Assembly: GCA_964580465.1 (NCBI GenBank)
Contig: CAZOKJ010000043.1
Coordinates: forward strand, 1 to 19,737
Reading direction: 5' to 3'
DNA from: Taishania sp964580465
Lineage (GTDB): Bacteria > Bacteroidota > Bacteroidia > Flavobacteriales_D > Crocinitomicaceae
DNA: 19,737 nt
The notes beneath the pieces are model-generated. The model searched no databases. It saw only the letters and a list, made by a program, of their open reading frames with translations, and was not told the origin of the DNA. Each line of letters begins with the position of its first letter. The stretch's first letter is position 1. The translations under genes and the position numbers were made by a program. Of this stretch, positions 1 to 7,270 are shown one piece after another.

Positions 1-155
1 TTGACTGTTAAAGTCATCAATTTCGTTACATTTCCATGCTTGTAATCCTTCCATTTGAAAATAACCTGACCGTTTTCCACCTTGACAATTCGGTGATTCG
101 AAATGGCAATTTTATGCGAATAACGTCCCAAATATTCAATCACATTTTTAGGCAT
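1..155 (-). pseudogene. IS91-family (Y2/HUH) transposase fragment, 5'-truncated
   Basis: Translating the minus strand from position 155 to the left edge gives an uninterrupted 51-residue reading that begins MPKNVIEYLGRYSHKIAISN and continues with HRI, then FKWKDYKHG. The block Y-L-G-R-Y-(T/S)-H-(R/K)-I-A-I-S-N-x-R-I followed by F-x-W-K-D-Y is a hallmark of the IS91/IS801/IS1294 transposase domain (Y2_Tnp). In full-length members, about 350-400 residues long, this block lies well inside the protein. Here the frame is closed by a stop at 165-167, just upstream, so the N-terminal part, including most of the HUH nuclease core, is missing. The C-terminal part runs off the window. It is most likely a relic whose break lies just before the promoter of the hexosaminidase gene. 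The start at 155 is only the first ATG in the remnant. Confidence 0.72.
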
Positions 156-178
156 TAGAAATGGTTAAAAGACATTTT

Positions 179-210
179 TTTGTTCACTTATTTAATTTTT
201 CTTATTTTTG
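179..210 (+). promoter_or_regulatory. Bacteroidota-type promoter of the GH20 gene
   Basis: TTTG at 179-182 and TATTTTTG (TAnnTTTG) at 203-210 are 20 nt apart, matching the Bacteroidota -33/-7 arrangement. Transcription should begin near 217, about 12 nt before the ATG at 229. The -7 box covers an in-frame TTG at 208, which rules that codon out as the start. Confidence 0.6.
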
Positions 211-228
211 TTTCAACTAGAATTATAC

Positions 229-2493
229 ATGACGAATAGATTTGTTTTTACTCTCCTCGCTTTATTTATCTCTACATCATTGTGGGGACAATCTGAGATT
301 ATTCCAACGCCAAAGACCTATTTTTCTTCTAAGCGAAAAGCAGAAACATTTCAGAAGATATTGGTTAATCCAACTCAACATACAACGCATGAACTTGAAT
401 TACTTGACTTGTGGGGAAAACAATTAGGTATTCAAGTTACCACTGATTTAAGTGCACCTTCTACCCTTCCCTTTCATTTTGTAAAAAAAGCAGCTGATCC
501 TTCTAAATTAGATGCTTATCAAATGCAATTTGATGGAGACATTGTGTATATCCTCTACACTACCGAAGCAAGTAAAATATATGCCATAAGTTCAATTTTA
601 CAATTAATTCAACCAACTAGTACAGGATTTGAGTTAATTCCATTTAAGTTAGAAGACGAAGCAAAATTCAAATGGAGAGGTTTGCACTTAGATGTTTGTC
701 GTCATTTTTTCTCTATCGATGAAGTGAAAAAGTACATTGACTTAATGGCTTTTTATAAATTCAACAATTTCCATTGGCACTTAACAGACGACCAAGGTTG
801 GCGCATTGAAATAAAGAAATATCCATTATTGACTGAAATTGGAGGATATCGCGATTCTACCCTTAACGACCATTATTCAACTATACCAAGAACATGGAAT
901 ACAGAGCGATATGGAGGTTACTACACGCAAGAGCAAATAAAAAATGTAGTTCAATATGCCCAAGTACGTGGCGTTAACATCGTTCCTGAAATAGAATTGC
1001 CAGGACATTCACGCGCTGCTTTAGCTGCTTATCCACAATTGTCTTGCACAGGTAAGTACAACAATGTTACTGGCTTATGGGGTGTATTTGATGATATTTT
1101 TTGCTCTAAAGACGAGACAATACAGTTTTTGCAAGACGTTTTAGAAGAGGTAATCGCTTTGTTTCCGTCTAAAATCATACATATTGGCGGTGACGAGGCT
1201 CCTAAAACACGCTGGAAAGCTTGTCCAAAATGTCAAGAAAACATTCGCAAGCACAATTTAAAAGACGAACATGAGCTACAAAGTTGGTTTATTCAACAAA
1301 TGGATCAGTTTTTAACTAAAAGAGGACGGAAATTAATTGGTTGGGACGAAATTTTAGAAGGAGGATTGAGTCCAAATGCAGCAGTAATGAGCTGGAGAGG
1401 AGAACAAGGAGGATTAGAAGCAGCAGGTCAACAGCATGAAGTTGTCATGTCACCAGGTAGTCATTGTTATTTCGACCATTATCAAGGGGATAGTCGAGAA
1501 GAACCGATTGCATTTGGAGGTTACACTCCTTTGGAAAAAGTATATGATTTCAACCCTATTCCAAATGGATTAGCTCCTGAAAATCAAATATACATATTAG
1601 GAGCTCAAGCAAACTTGTGGACGGAATACATTTTAAATTACAAACATTTAGAATACATGGTTTACCCAAGAGCTTTGGCGTTGATTCAAAACCTTTGGGG
1701 AGCAAATAAACCTGATTATGAATCATTCAAAAACATTTTGCTTAACAAACAATTAGCGATATTAAAAGCCAAAGATGTGAATTACTCATTGTCTTTTTTA
1801 CGACCAAAATTTAAAACAGTAAAAACAAGTACGGGTATCAATGTTACTTTATCTCCAGAAAACAGTACGTTTTCAAAAGTTGAGTACCTTGTTAAAGGTA
1901 GTACTTCCGTAAAAGAAATAACTGGCAATCATTTGTCCTTTGATCGTGAAAACAACCGACCATTATCCACAGCGAGGGTTTATGGAACAGAGCCTGTATT
2001 CCACTCAGAGTCATCCGTTGACATTTCCTTGCATCAAGGATTAGGAGCTAAAGTTACTTTATTGACTGAACCTAATAAAAATTATGCACACAATGGGGCT
2101 TTTGCATTAGTAGATGGTGTTAGAGGGCAAAGACCTTGGAAAGGACATGAATGGTTAGGATTCAATACTGGAGATGTGGAGATTTTAGTAGAGCCAGATC
2201 CAAAAATGAAAAGCAATGAATTAATCGTAAGCCTATTATCTGCCAATAGTTCATGGATTTATCTACCTGAAGAAATCATTGTTTCAGGTTCTTCTAATGG
2301 TAAGAAATGGAAAACGATTAATCACGTAATATGTGAAGATGAGTTAACAAACATTCCATTATCAAAATCATATAAACAATTAAAAATTAAAATTGTACCA
2401 ATGAAAATTATTCCAGAAGGACAATTTGGTGCAGGTTATCAACCATATACATTTATCGACGAACTTATTTTTAATAATAATCAACACAAGTAG
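229..2493 (+). CDS. Secreted beta-N-acetylhexosaminidase, GH20
   Basis: A 754-residue glycoside hydrolase family 20 enzyme, expected to release terminal beta-linked GlcNAc or GalNAc from chitooligosaccharides, peptidoglycan fragments or glycoproteins, in the periplasm or outside the cell. Residues 1-20 form a signal peptide (MTNRFVF, hydrophobic core, then LWGQ). A GH20b-type domain precedes the TIM barrel, which begins near WRGLHLDVCRHFF and contains NNFHWHLTDDQGWRIE, VPEIELPGHS and HIGGDEAP. D322-E323 are the Asp-Glu pair of substrate-assisted catalysis through the 2-acetamido group. The last 200 or so residues look like the beta-rich C-terminal extension common in Bacteroidota GH20 proteins (NGAFALVDG, then WLGF). 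The ATG at 229 was chosen because it begins the signal peptide and lies downstream of the promoter. cutC follows after 1 nt, so the two are surely co-transcribed. Confidence 0.93.
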   Translation: MTNRFVFTLLALFISTSLWGQSEIIPTPKTYFSSKRKAETFQKILVNPTQHTTHELELLDLWGKQLGIQVTTDLSAPSTLPFHFVKKAADPSKLDAYQMQFDGDIVYILYTTEASKIYAISSILQLIQPTSTGFELIPFKLEDEAKFKWRGLHLDVCRHFFSIDEVKKYIDLMAFYKFNNFHWHLTDDQGWRIEIKKYPLLTEIGGYRDSTLNDHYSTIPRTWNTERYGGYYTQEQIKNVVQYAQVRGVNIVPEIELPGHSRAALAAYPQLSCTGKYNNVTGLWGVFDDIFCSKDETIQFLQDVLEEVIALFPSKIIHIGGDEAPKTRWKACPKCQENIRKHNLKDEHELQSWFIQQMDQFLTKRGRKLIGWDEILEGGLSPNAAVMSWRGEQGGLEAAGQQHEVVMSPGSHCYFDHYQGDSREEPIAFGGYTPLEKVYDFNPIPNGLAPENQIYILGAQANLWTEYILNYKHLEYMVYPRALALIQNLWGANKPDYESFKNILLNKQLAILKAKDVNYSLSFLRPKFKTVKTSTGINVTLSPENSTFSKVEYLVKGSTSVKEITGNHLSFDRENNRPLSTARVYGTEPVFHSESSVDISLHQGLGAKVTLLTEPNKNYAHNGAFALVDGVRGQRPWKGHEWLGFNTGDVEILVEPDPKMKSNELIVSLLSANSSWIYLPEEIIVSGSSNGKKWKTINHVICEDELTNIPLSKSYKQLKIKIVPMKIIPEGQFGAGYQPYTFIDELIFNNNQHK

Positions 2494-2494
2494 T

Positions 2495-3208
2495 ATGAAA
2501 ATTGAATTGTGTGCTGCTTCAGTAAAAGCAATTAAACTAGCCAACGAATTAAAATTCGACCGTATTGAATTGTGCGAGAACTTAATGCAAGGAGGAATTA
2601 CACCATCTGCAGGGAGAATTGAATACGCTTTAAATACAGGAATTGAAACCCATGTTTTAGTTCGACCTCGACCAGGTGGTTTTTACTATTCGGAAGATGA
2701 AATCAAAATTATGGTTTCTGATATTAAAAACATCAAAAGAATGGGTGCTAAAGGTGTAGTTGTTGGAGCTTTAAACAATTATAGAACCATTGATGAAGAA
2801 GCATTAAAGCACTTTGTTGATGCAGCTGATGGCATAGAGTTAACCTTTCATAGAGCGTTTGATGATTGTGTTGTCGATTGGCAAAAACGCTTGGATATTT
2901 TAATTAGCAATGGTGTGACGCGTTTGTTATCATCAGGTTTAGCCAGTAATATTAACAATGGAATTGCTGTATTAAAAGAAATGAAAGAATACGTTGGCGA
3001 TAAAATTCAAATCATGCCTGGCGGCGGTGTAAACGCAGGAAATGCAGCAAAAATTATTAAAGAAATCAAACCAGATGCGATTCACTTTTCAGGAACGGTA
3101 AAAACAATTGTTGATGAAGAATCTTCTTTCTCTGAAACATTTTTAGCAGTCGATGAAAATCGTGTGAAACGTATTTTAGAAGAAATAAAAACAACCATTA
3201 ACGCATAA
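2495..3208 (+). CDS. cutC: CutC family TIM-barrel protein
   Basis: A 237-residue cytosolic CutC protein (PF03932), usual length for the family. Recognisable segments are MKIELCAAS at the start, FDRIELCENLMQGGITPS, VLVRPRPGGFYYS, KGVVVGAL, LTFHRAFDD, LLSSG and IQIMPGGGVNAGN, ending with an IHFSGT strand. The name refers to copper homeostasis, but in E. coli the copper phenotype has been assigned to an sRNA (MicL) encoded in the same locus, so the biochemical role is open. The start at 2495 is preferred to an in-frame ATG at 2426 because it begins the conserved first strand and avoids a 68-nt overlap with the hexosaminidase gene. The arrangement TAG-T-ATG implies translational coupling with that gene, which hints at a role in using amino sugars or N-glycans (inference). 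Confidence 0.9.
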   Translation: MKIELCAASVKAIKLANELKFDRIELCENLMQGGITPSAGRIEYALNTGIETHVLVRPRPGGFYYSEDEIKIMVSDIKNIKRMGAKGVVVGALNNYRTIDEEALKHFVDAADGIELTFHRAFDDCVVDWQKRLDILISNGVTRLLSSGLASNINNGIAVLKEMKEYVGDKIQIMPGGGVNAGNAAKIIKEIKPDAIHFSGTVKTIVDEESSFSETFLAVDENRVKRILEEIKTTINA

Positions 3209-3214
3209 TTATTT

Positions 3215-3256
3215 TCCTTCCATCAAGATTTGTTTCAAATTAGGTGGAAGGATTTT
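3215..3256 (+). terminator. Rho-independent-like terminator after cutC
   Basis: TCCTTCCATC (3215-3224) pairs with GGTGGAAGGA (3243-3252): ten pairs, one of them T-G. The loop holds a smaller hairpin, ATTTG/CAAAT (3228-3232/3236-3240). TTTT follows at 3253-3256. The T-tract serves plus-strand transcripts. The hairpin also lies immediately beyond the stop codon of the convergent nuclease gene and may stabilise that 3' end too. Confidence 0.65.
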
Positions 3257-3782
3257 ATTGTTTATTTTTCCCTTTTCTCCAATCCCATGGTGGTGTTGGA
3301 TTTGGAACGCTCCATATATTTAGTTTAGCTTTTCTGGCTTCTTCTTCTAATTGAAAATAAATAGGTTCATTGGAATGTTTATAACGCCATGCTAAACCAT
3401 TTTTAACTAATTCCTGGTTTAGATTTCGACCATCTTCTAAAATAATTTCCGCTAAAAGACGGTTGTATTTGTCATATTCCTCCTTCCCTTTCAATTGAAT
3501 GAACTTATTAAAACAAGCATCCGAAGTAAATTGTTTCGCTACTTTCCCATAATCTTGCGCTTTCTCAGGGCAATCAATGTGTTTAAAACGAACCGTTTGT
3601 TCTTTTCCATCTTTTAAAATAACAAAAGTATCTCCGTCTTTCACACCTATAACTTTGTATTGGTCTTTAGATACTTCTTTCGACTCACTTTGAGTACCTT
3701 TCCATTCGATGTGCTCTAAAACATACGCAATGGAAAAAGTCAATACTAAAAAAGTAACAATTAATTTAATGTAATTTTTCAT
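3255..3782 (-). CDS. Membrane-anchored thermonuclease-like nuclease (SNase)
   Basis: A 175-residue protein of the staphylococcal nuclease (thermonuclease) family, expected to hydrolyse DNA or RNA with Ca2+. Residues 5-23 are a hydrophobic stretch without a clear cleavage site, so it is probably an inner-membrane anchor or uncleaved signal with the nuclease domain outside the cytoplasm. The catalytic set aligned with S. aureus nuclease is present: D49/D51 in VKDGDTF, R65 in TVRF, D70 and E73 in HIDCPE, and R108 in DKYNR. The Thr that follows the second catalytic Asp in S. aureus is Cys71 here, as in some other family members. The tail is Trp- and Pro-rich (PPWDWRKG), as in many single-domain bacterial homologues. 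Its ATG overlaps the yggS stop (ATGA), so it is translationally coupled to yggS. Confidence 0.88.
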   Translation of the reverse strand: MKNYIKLIVTFLVLTFSIAYVLEHIEWKGTQSESKEVSKDQYKVIGVKDGDTFVILKDGKEQTVRFKHIDCPEKAQDYGKVAKQFTSDACFNKFIQLKGKEEYDKYNRLLAEIILEDGRNLNQELVKNGLAWRYKHSNEPIYFQLEEEARKAKLNIWSVPNPTPPWDWRKGKNKQ

Positions 3783-4513
3783 TCGGTTTTATTTTCATTC
3801 CAATAATAACTATCTGGATAAATTCGTTGACCAAAAACAGCTGTTCCAACTCTTACAATTGTTGCACCTTCTTCAATTGCAATTTCAAAATCGTTACTCA
3901 TTCCCATTGATAATTCATTCATTTCAACTCTTGGAATGCTCAATGATTTCACTTCCTCAAACAAAGATTTAAGCAAACGATAACACGCTCTTACTTTTAC
4001 TTCATCATTGCTAAACAATCCAATAGTCATCAACCCTTTAATATGCAAACGGTCCAACTCTGAAATAACTTTAATGAGTTCAATAGCTTGATTTGGATGA
4101 ACACCAAATTTACTTTCTTCGTCAGAAGTATTTACTTGGACAAAAATATCCATGTGTTTGTCTTCAAAAACCAATCGTTGTTGCAATTTTTCAGCTAAAT
4201 CCAAACGATCAACAGATTCAATACACGACACATTGCATTTTAATACATCTTTAATTTTATTCGTCTGTAAATGTCCAATGAAATGATTGATAGGTTGAAA
4301 AGGTTTCAGAGCTTCAAACTTATCTTTAAGTTCTTGCACTTTATTTTCAGCAATTAAAGGAAATCCCGCTTGAATGGCAATGCTAATATTTTCAGGAGTC
4401 ACCGTTTTTGTTGCTAATAATAATTTTACACTTTCAACTGGTCGATTATTTTTTTCACAACAAGCAACTATTTTTTGTTGAATGACTGATAAATTATGTT
4501 TGATATTTTCCAT
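3779..4513 (-). CDS. yggS: YggS/PROSC family PLP homeostasis protein
   Basis: A 244-residue protein of the YggS/YBL036C/PLPBP family, which binds pyridoxal 5'-phosphate and helps balance free PLP and amino acid/keto acid pools. It is a cytosolic fold-type III TIM barrel related to the alanine racemase N-terminal domain, with no known enzyme activity. K36 in LLLATKTV is the Schiff-base lysine. Other family blocks are AENKVQEL, HFIGHLQTNKIKDV, ESVDR, VNTSDEESKFG, GLMTIG and LSMGMSNDFEIAIEEGAT, the last with the phosphate-binding RVGTAVFG segment. The length is close to the usual 230-240. It has its own promoter (4561-4591) and heads a two-gene operon with the SNase gene. Genomic pairing with a nuclease is not a known functional link. 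Confidence 0.93.
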   Translation of the reverse strand: MENIKHNLSVIQQKIVACCEKNNRPVESVKLLLATKTVTPENISIAIQAGFPLIAENKVQELKDKFEALKPFQPINHFIGHLQTNKIKDVLKCNVSCIESVDRLDLAEKLQQRLVFEDKHMDIFVQVNTSDEESKFGVHPNQAIELIKVISELDRLHIKGLMTIGLFSNDEVKVRACYRLLKSLFEEVKSLSIPRVEMNELSMGMSNDFEIAIEEGATIVRVGTAVFGQRIYPDSYYWNENKTE

Positions 4514-4560
4514 GGAATGTTAAAAGTTAAGATTTTATACATTAATCGCTGAAATTATCA

Positions 4561-4591
4561 CAAAAATACGTAAATTTGATACGTTAACAAA
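4561..4591 (-). promoter_or_regulatory. Bacteroidota-type promoter of yggS
   Basis: On the minus strand, TTTG (4591-4588) is followed after exactly 19 nt by TATTTTTG (4568-4561), a perfect TTTG-N19-TAnnTTTG promoter. The predicted start is near 4553, giving a leader of about 40 nt. It lies back to back with the plus-strand -7 box at 4571-4578. Confidence 0.7.
4571..4578 (+). promoter_or_regulatory. -7 box of the alpha/beta hydrolase promoter
   Basis: TAAATTTG matches TAnnTTTG, and transcription would start near 4585, 25 nt before the ATG at 4610. No TTTG is found at the expected -33 position (4548-4551 is GCTG), so this promoter looks weaker than the divergent yggS promoter or may need an activator. 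Confidence 0.5.
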
Positions 4592-4609
4592 ACGATTAAC
4601 TTTTTAGCA

Positions 4610-6013
4610 ATGAACAAACTTAAAGCACTTCTTTTTACATTACTGATTAGCAATGCGTTTCTATCTTTTGGTCAAAAAGAACAATTTATTGGCAGTTGGT
4701 TAGGATCGATTAATATTTCAGGGATTTCTCTTCGAATCGCGATGCACATTTCTGAGAAAGACCATATTATTTTAACCAAGTTAGACAGCCCAGATCAACA
4801 ATCATTTGGCAATTCTGCGCATAAAACAGTCATTGAAAGCGACTCTATTCATGTTGATTTCCCTCTTCTTGGGGCACGTTACGCTGGAAAGTTAATAAAC
4901 CACCAGTTAATAGGTAAATTTTATCAAGCAGGAATGGAATTAGACTTGAATATGGAGCGATTCGATGGAGTTGTTGAAGCACCTAAGCGCCCACAAATAC
5001 CCACAGGTCCATTTCCATATAGTAGCAAAGAAGTAAAAATTAAAACAACCAATCCAGAAGTAATATTGAGCGGCACATTAACTATTCCTCAAGGAAAAGG
5101 ACCTTTTCCTGCTGTTATTTTAGTGTCTGGAAGCGGCGCTCAAGATAGAAACGAGGAATTAATGGGACACAAACCCTTTTGGATATTAGCAGATCACCTC
5201 ACACGAAACGGCATTGCTGTTTTAAGATATGATGACAGAGGTTACGCTAAATCTACGGGTAATTTTGATGATGCAACCACAATGGATTTTGCCGATGATG
5301 CTAATGCTGTTTTCAACTTTTTGGCAAAACAAAAGAAGATAGACAAGGCGTACATTGGAATTATTGGTCATAGCGAAGGAGGAATCATTGCTCCAATTAT
5401 TGCTTCTAAAAACCCACAAGTACAATTCGTTGTGTTAATGGCTGGTACAAGTATTTCTGGAGATAAAATTTTAATTGACCAACAAGAGCTCATCATGAGA
5501 GCCAATAAAACGGATGAAAAAGAAGTTACAGAAAACATCCAACTATCAGAAAAAATAATTGATTTTCTTTTAAAAGAAAAAAACAACCCTAATTTACAAA
5601 CTGATTTAGCAAACCACATTGAAAAAGTAGCAAAAGAAATTCATTATACCATTCCAAAATCACTTTCTCCTAAAACATTTGCCAAACAAACAGCTTTTGC
5701 TTATTCAAAAAAATGGATTGTTTCCTTTGTTTCAATTGATCCTGCTCTATATTTAAAGCAATTAATGATTCCTACGTTAGCTTTATTTGGTGAGAAGGAC
5801 TTACAAGTTTCTACGCGAGCTAATGTAAAACCAATGGAAGATGCGCTTAAAAACAATCCAAAAGCAACTGTTCATACCTTTTTAGATTTAAACCATTTGT
5901 TTCAACATGCAAAAACAGGTTCTCCATCAGAATATGCTTTAATTGAAGAAACTTTAGCTCCTGAATTTTTAGACTTTGTAACACAATGGATTCTCAATCT
6001 TAACAACAACTAA
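4610..6013 (+). CDS. Secreted alpha/beta hydrolase
   Basis: A 467-residue exported hydrolase. Residues 1-21 are a signal peptide (KALLFTLLISNAFLSFGQ, cut probably before or after Gln). Residues of about 25-125 form a beta-rich N-terminal domain (GSWLGSINISG onward) like those before peptidase-S9-like hydrolases in Bacteroidota. The alpha/beta hydrolase domain starts near residue 145 with GTLTIP and PAVILVSGSGAQDRNE, which is the oxyanion-hole region, then LRYDDRGYAKSTG. The triad can be read: S255 in GHSEGG, D397 in FGEKDLQ and H429 in LNHLF. The substrate is unknown; esterase, acyl-hydrolase or peptidase are all possible, and names such as dienelactone hydrolase would be over-interpretation. 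A small acidic protein gene follows after 3 nt, so the two are probably co-transcribed. Confidence 0.88.
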   Translation: MNKLKALLFTLLISNAFLSFGQKEQFIGSWLGSINISGISLRIAMHISEKDHIILTKLDSPDQQSFGNSAHKTVIESDSIHVDFPLLGARYAGKLINHQLIGKFYQAGMELDLNMERFDGVVEAPKRPQIPTGPFPYSSKEVKIKTTNPEVILSGTLTIPQGKGPFPAVILVSGSGAQDRNEELMGHKPFWILADHLTRNGIAVLRYDDRGYAKSTGNFDDATTMDFADDANAVFNFLAKQKKIDKAYIGIIGHSEGGIIAPIIASKNPQVQFVVLMAGTSISGDKILIDQQELIMRANKTDEKEVTENIQLSEKIIDFLLKEKNNPNLQTDLANHIEKVAKEIHYTIPKSLSPKTFAKQTAFAYSKKWIVSFVSIDPALYLKQLMIPTLALFGEKDLQVSTRANVKPMEDALKNNPKATVHTFLDLNHLFQHAKTGSPSEYALIEETLAPEFLDFVTQWILNLNNN

Positions 6014-6016
6014 CAC

Positions 6017-6583
6017 ATGCATTTTGTAGAACCGCATTTTGGGTGGCGAGGGTATTACATAGCCGATGAAGATCCACAATCTCCTTTTTATGGAAGAACA
6101 TACAGTGAATTTGAATTTGCAAACAAAGTTTACAACTATGTGATTCATCCTCAATGGGATTCCATAGGTTCTGAAACCTTATTTATCAAAATCATCTTTG
6201 TTGATTATGAAGAAGAATATGCTATAATCGAGCTTATTGGTGAATGGAACGACGCCATTGAAAACGATATTATGACCCTTAAAAGAGAAATCATAGATTG
6301 TTTGATAGAAGAAGGCATCAAAAAGTATATTTTAATTGGGGAAAACGTTCTAAACTTCCACTCTTCTGATGATTGTTATTATGAAGAATGGATAGATGAA
6401 ATTTACGACGGATGGGTAGCATTGGTTAATTTTCATTCCCATGTGAGCAAGGAAATGCACTCAGTAAATATTGACCACTACTTTTTAATGGGTGGACAGC
6501 TGGACGATGTTGAATGGCGTGAATTCCTACCCCATCAATGCTATAAATTTATTTCAAAGATTGTCGATAATCGACTTTATTAA
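6017..6583 (+). CDS. Acidic conserved protein of unknown function
   Basis: A 188-residue protein without signal peptide or membrane segment, so probably cytosolic. I do not know its function. I recall similar proteins in other flavobacteria, where they are annotated as hypothetical. It is very acidic and rich in aromatic residues. Notable segments are FGWRGYYIADEDPQSPFYGR near the N-terminus, YNYVIHPQWD, IIELIGEWNDAIENDIM, EGIKKYILIGENVLNFH, then SDDCYYEEW and DGWVALVNFHSH. The strand-helix pattern (FIKIIFVDY, AIIELIGEW, KYILIGENV, GWVALVNFH) suggests a compact alpha/beta fold. It begins 3 nt after the hydrolase stop codon, so it is probably its operon partner. No catalytic signature can be named. 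Confidence 0.8.
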   Translation: MHFVEPHFGWRGYYIADEDPQSPFYGRTYSEFEFANKVYNYVIHPQWDSIGSETLFIKIIFVDYEEEYAIIELIGEWNDAIENDIMTLKREIIDCLIEEGIKKYILIGENVLNFHSSDDCYYEEWIDEIYDGWVALVNFHSHVSKEMHSVNIDHYFLMGGQLDDVEWREFLPHQCYKFISKIVDNRLY

Positions 6584-6591
6584 ATAAGATA

Positions 6592-6621
6592 GTTGCCATA
6601 TCAAGTATTTTCTTAAATTTG
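6592..6621 (+). promoter_or_regulatory. Likely promoter of the Crp/Fnr-SMR pair
   Basis: TAAATTTG at 6614-6621 fits the Bacteroidota -7 box. GTTG at 6592-6595, 18 nt upstream, is one mismatch from TTTG. The predicted start is near 6628, giving a leader of about 19 nt before the ATG at 6647. Confidence 0.5.
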
Positions 6622-6646
6622 TAAAAAACGTATTTCACGAACATCA

Positions 6647-7270
6647 ATGGACGAATTAAATCAAATTTCAGAGTTCAAATCTTCTCCTGCTTTAAGAGAA
6701 AAATTGAATCAATATAGTATTCATAAAGAATATGCTTCAGGTGAAGTTATTTTAAGAGAAAACGCATACATTAAAGCAATTCCATTAGTAACTAAAGGAA
6801 GCATTAAAGTAGTTAAAACAGAAGAAGACGGAAGAGAAATTTTATTGTATTACATTACAGCTGGTGAAAGTTGTATCATGTCTTTTCTTGGTGGGTTGCA
6901 TGAAGAAAAAAGTAAAGTTAGAGCGGAAGTAGAAGAAGAAGCAGAAATCCTTTTTTTACCAATTGATAAAGTATCACTTTTAATTCAAGAACACCCTCAA
7001 TTCGTTGATTACATCTTCCGTTTATACCACAAGCGTTTTGAAGAATTACTAGACATTGTTAACGCAATTGCATTTAAAAAAGTTGACGAACGATTGCTTG
7101 ATTTACTCTATAAAAAGAAAGAGTTGACGGGTAGTAATACCATTAACATTACCCATGAACAATTGGCGAATGAATTGGGAACAGCACGCGTTGTTGTTTC
7201 TCGTTTGTTGAAACAATTAGAGTCAAATGGGAACGTCTCTTTGGGTAGAAATAAAATCGTATTATCTTAA
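6647..7270 (+). CDS. Crp/Fnr family transcriptional regulator
   Basis: A 207-residue DNA-binding regulator. Residues of about 10-125 form a cyclic-nucleotide-binding-like beta-roll (GEVILRENAYIKAIPLVTKG, then DGREILLYYITAGESC, LFLPIDKV). A long dimer helix follows, and residues of about 150-205 form a Crp-type winged helix with recognition region ITHEQLANELGTARVVVSRL and wing GNVSLGRNKIVL. The only cysteine is C76, so an Fnr-type 4Fe-4S cluster, which needs four, is excluded. The Arg and Glu pattern that contacts cAMP in E. coli Crp is not evident, so the effector is unknown. Its stop overlaps the start of the SMR transporter (TAATG), which makes the transporter the first candidate target, or the two a joint response to one toxic compound (inference). 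Confidence 0.9.
   Translation: MDELNQISEFKSSPALREKLNQYSIHKEYASGEVILRENAYIKAIPLVTKGSIKVVKTEEDGREILLYYITAGESCIMSFLGGLHEEKSKVRAEVEEEAEILFLPIDKVSLLIQEHPQFVDYIFRLYHKRFEELLDIVNAIAFKKVDERLLDLLYKKKELTGSNTINITHEQLANELGTARVVVSRLLKQLESNGNVSLGRNKIVLS

Noticed and set aside
208..228. TTG start giving a 7-residue N-terminal extension of the hexosaminidase
   Set aside because: The codon lies inside the predicted -7 box, and the signal peptide begins at the ATG at 229.
2426..2494. In-frame ATG extending CutC by 23 residues
   Set aside because: It would overlap the hexosaminidase gene by 68 nt and add residues before the conserved MKIELCAAS start.
5222..5619. Open frames antisense to the alpha/beta hydrolase gene
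   Set aside because: They are shadows of a well-supported gene, with no family resemblance or promoter. The same holds for antisense frames at 10197-10421, 11458-11781, 12019-12231, 16488-16754 and 18565-18873.
6584..6646. Possible guanidine riboswitch before the Gdx-like exporter
   Set aside because: The exporter start overlaps the regulator stop codon, and the 63-nt gap before the regulator shows no riboswitch-like conserved elements.
6647..7270. Fnr-type oxygen sensor
   Set aside because: The protein has only one cysteine (C76), whereas the Fnr 4Fe-4S cluster needs four.
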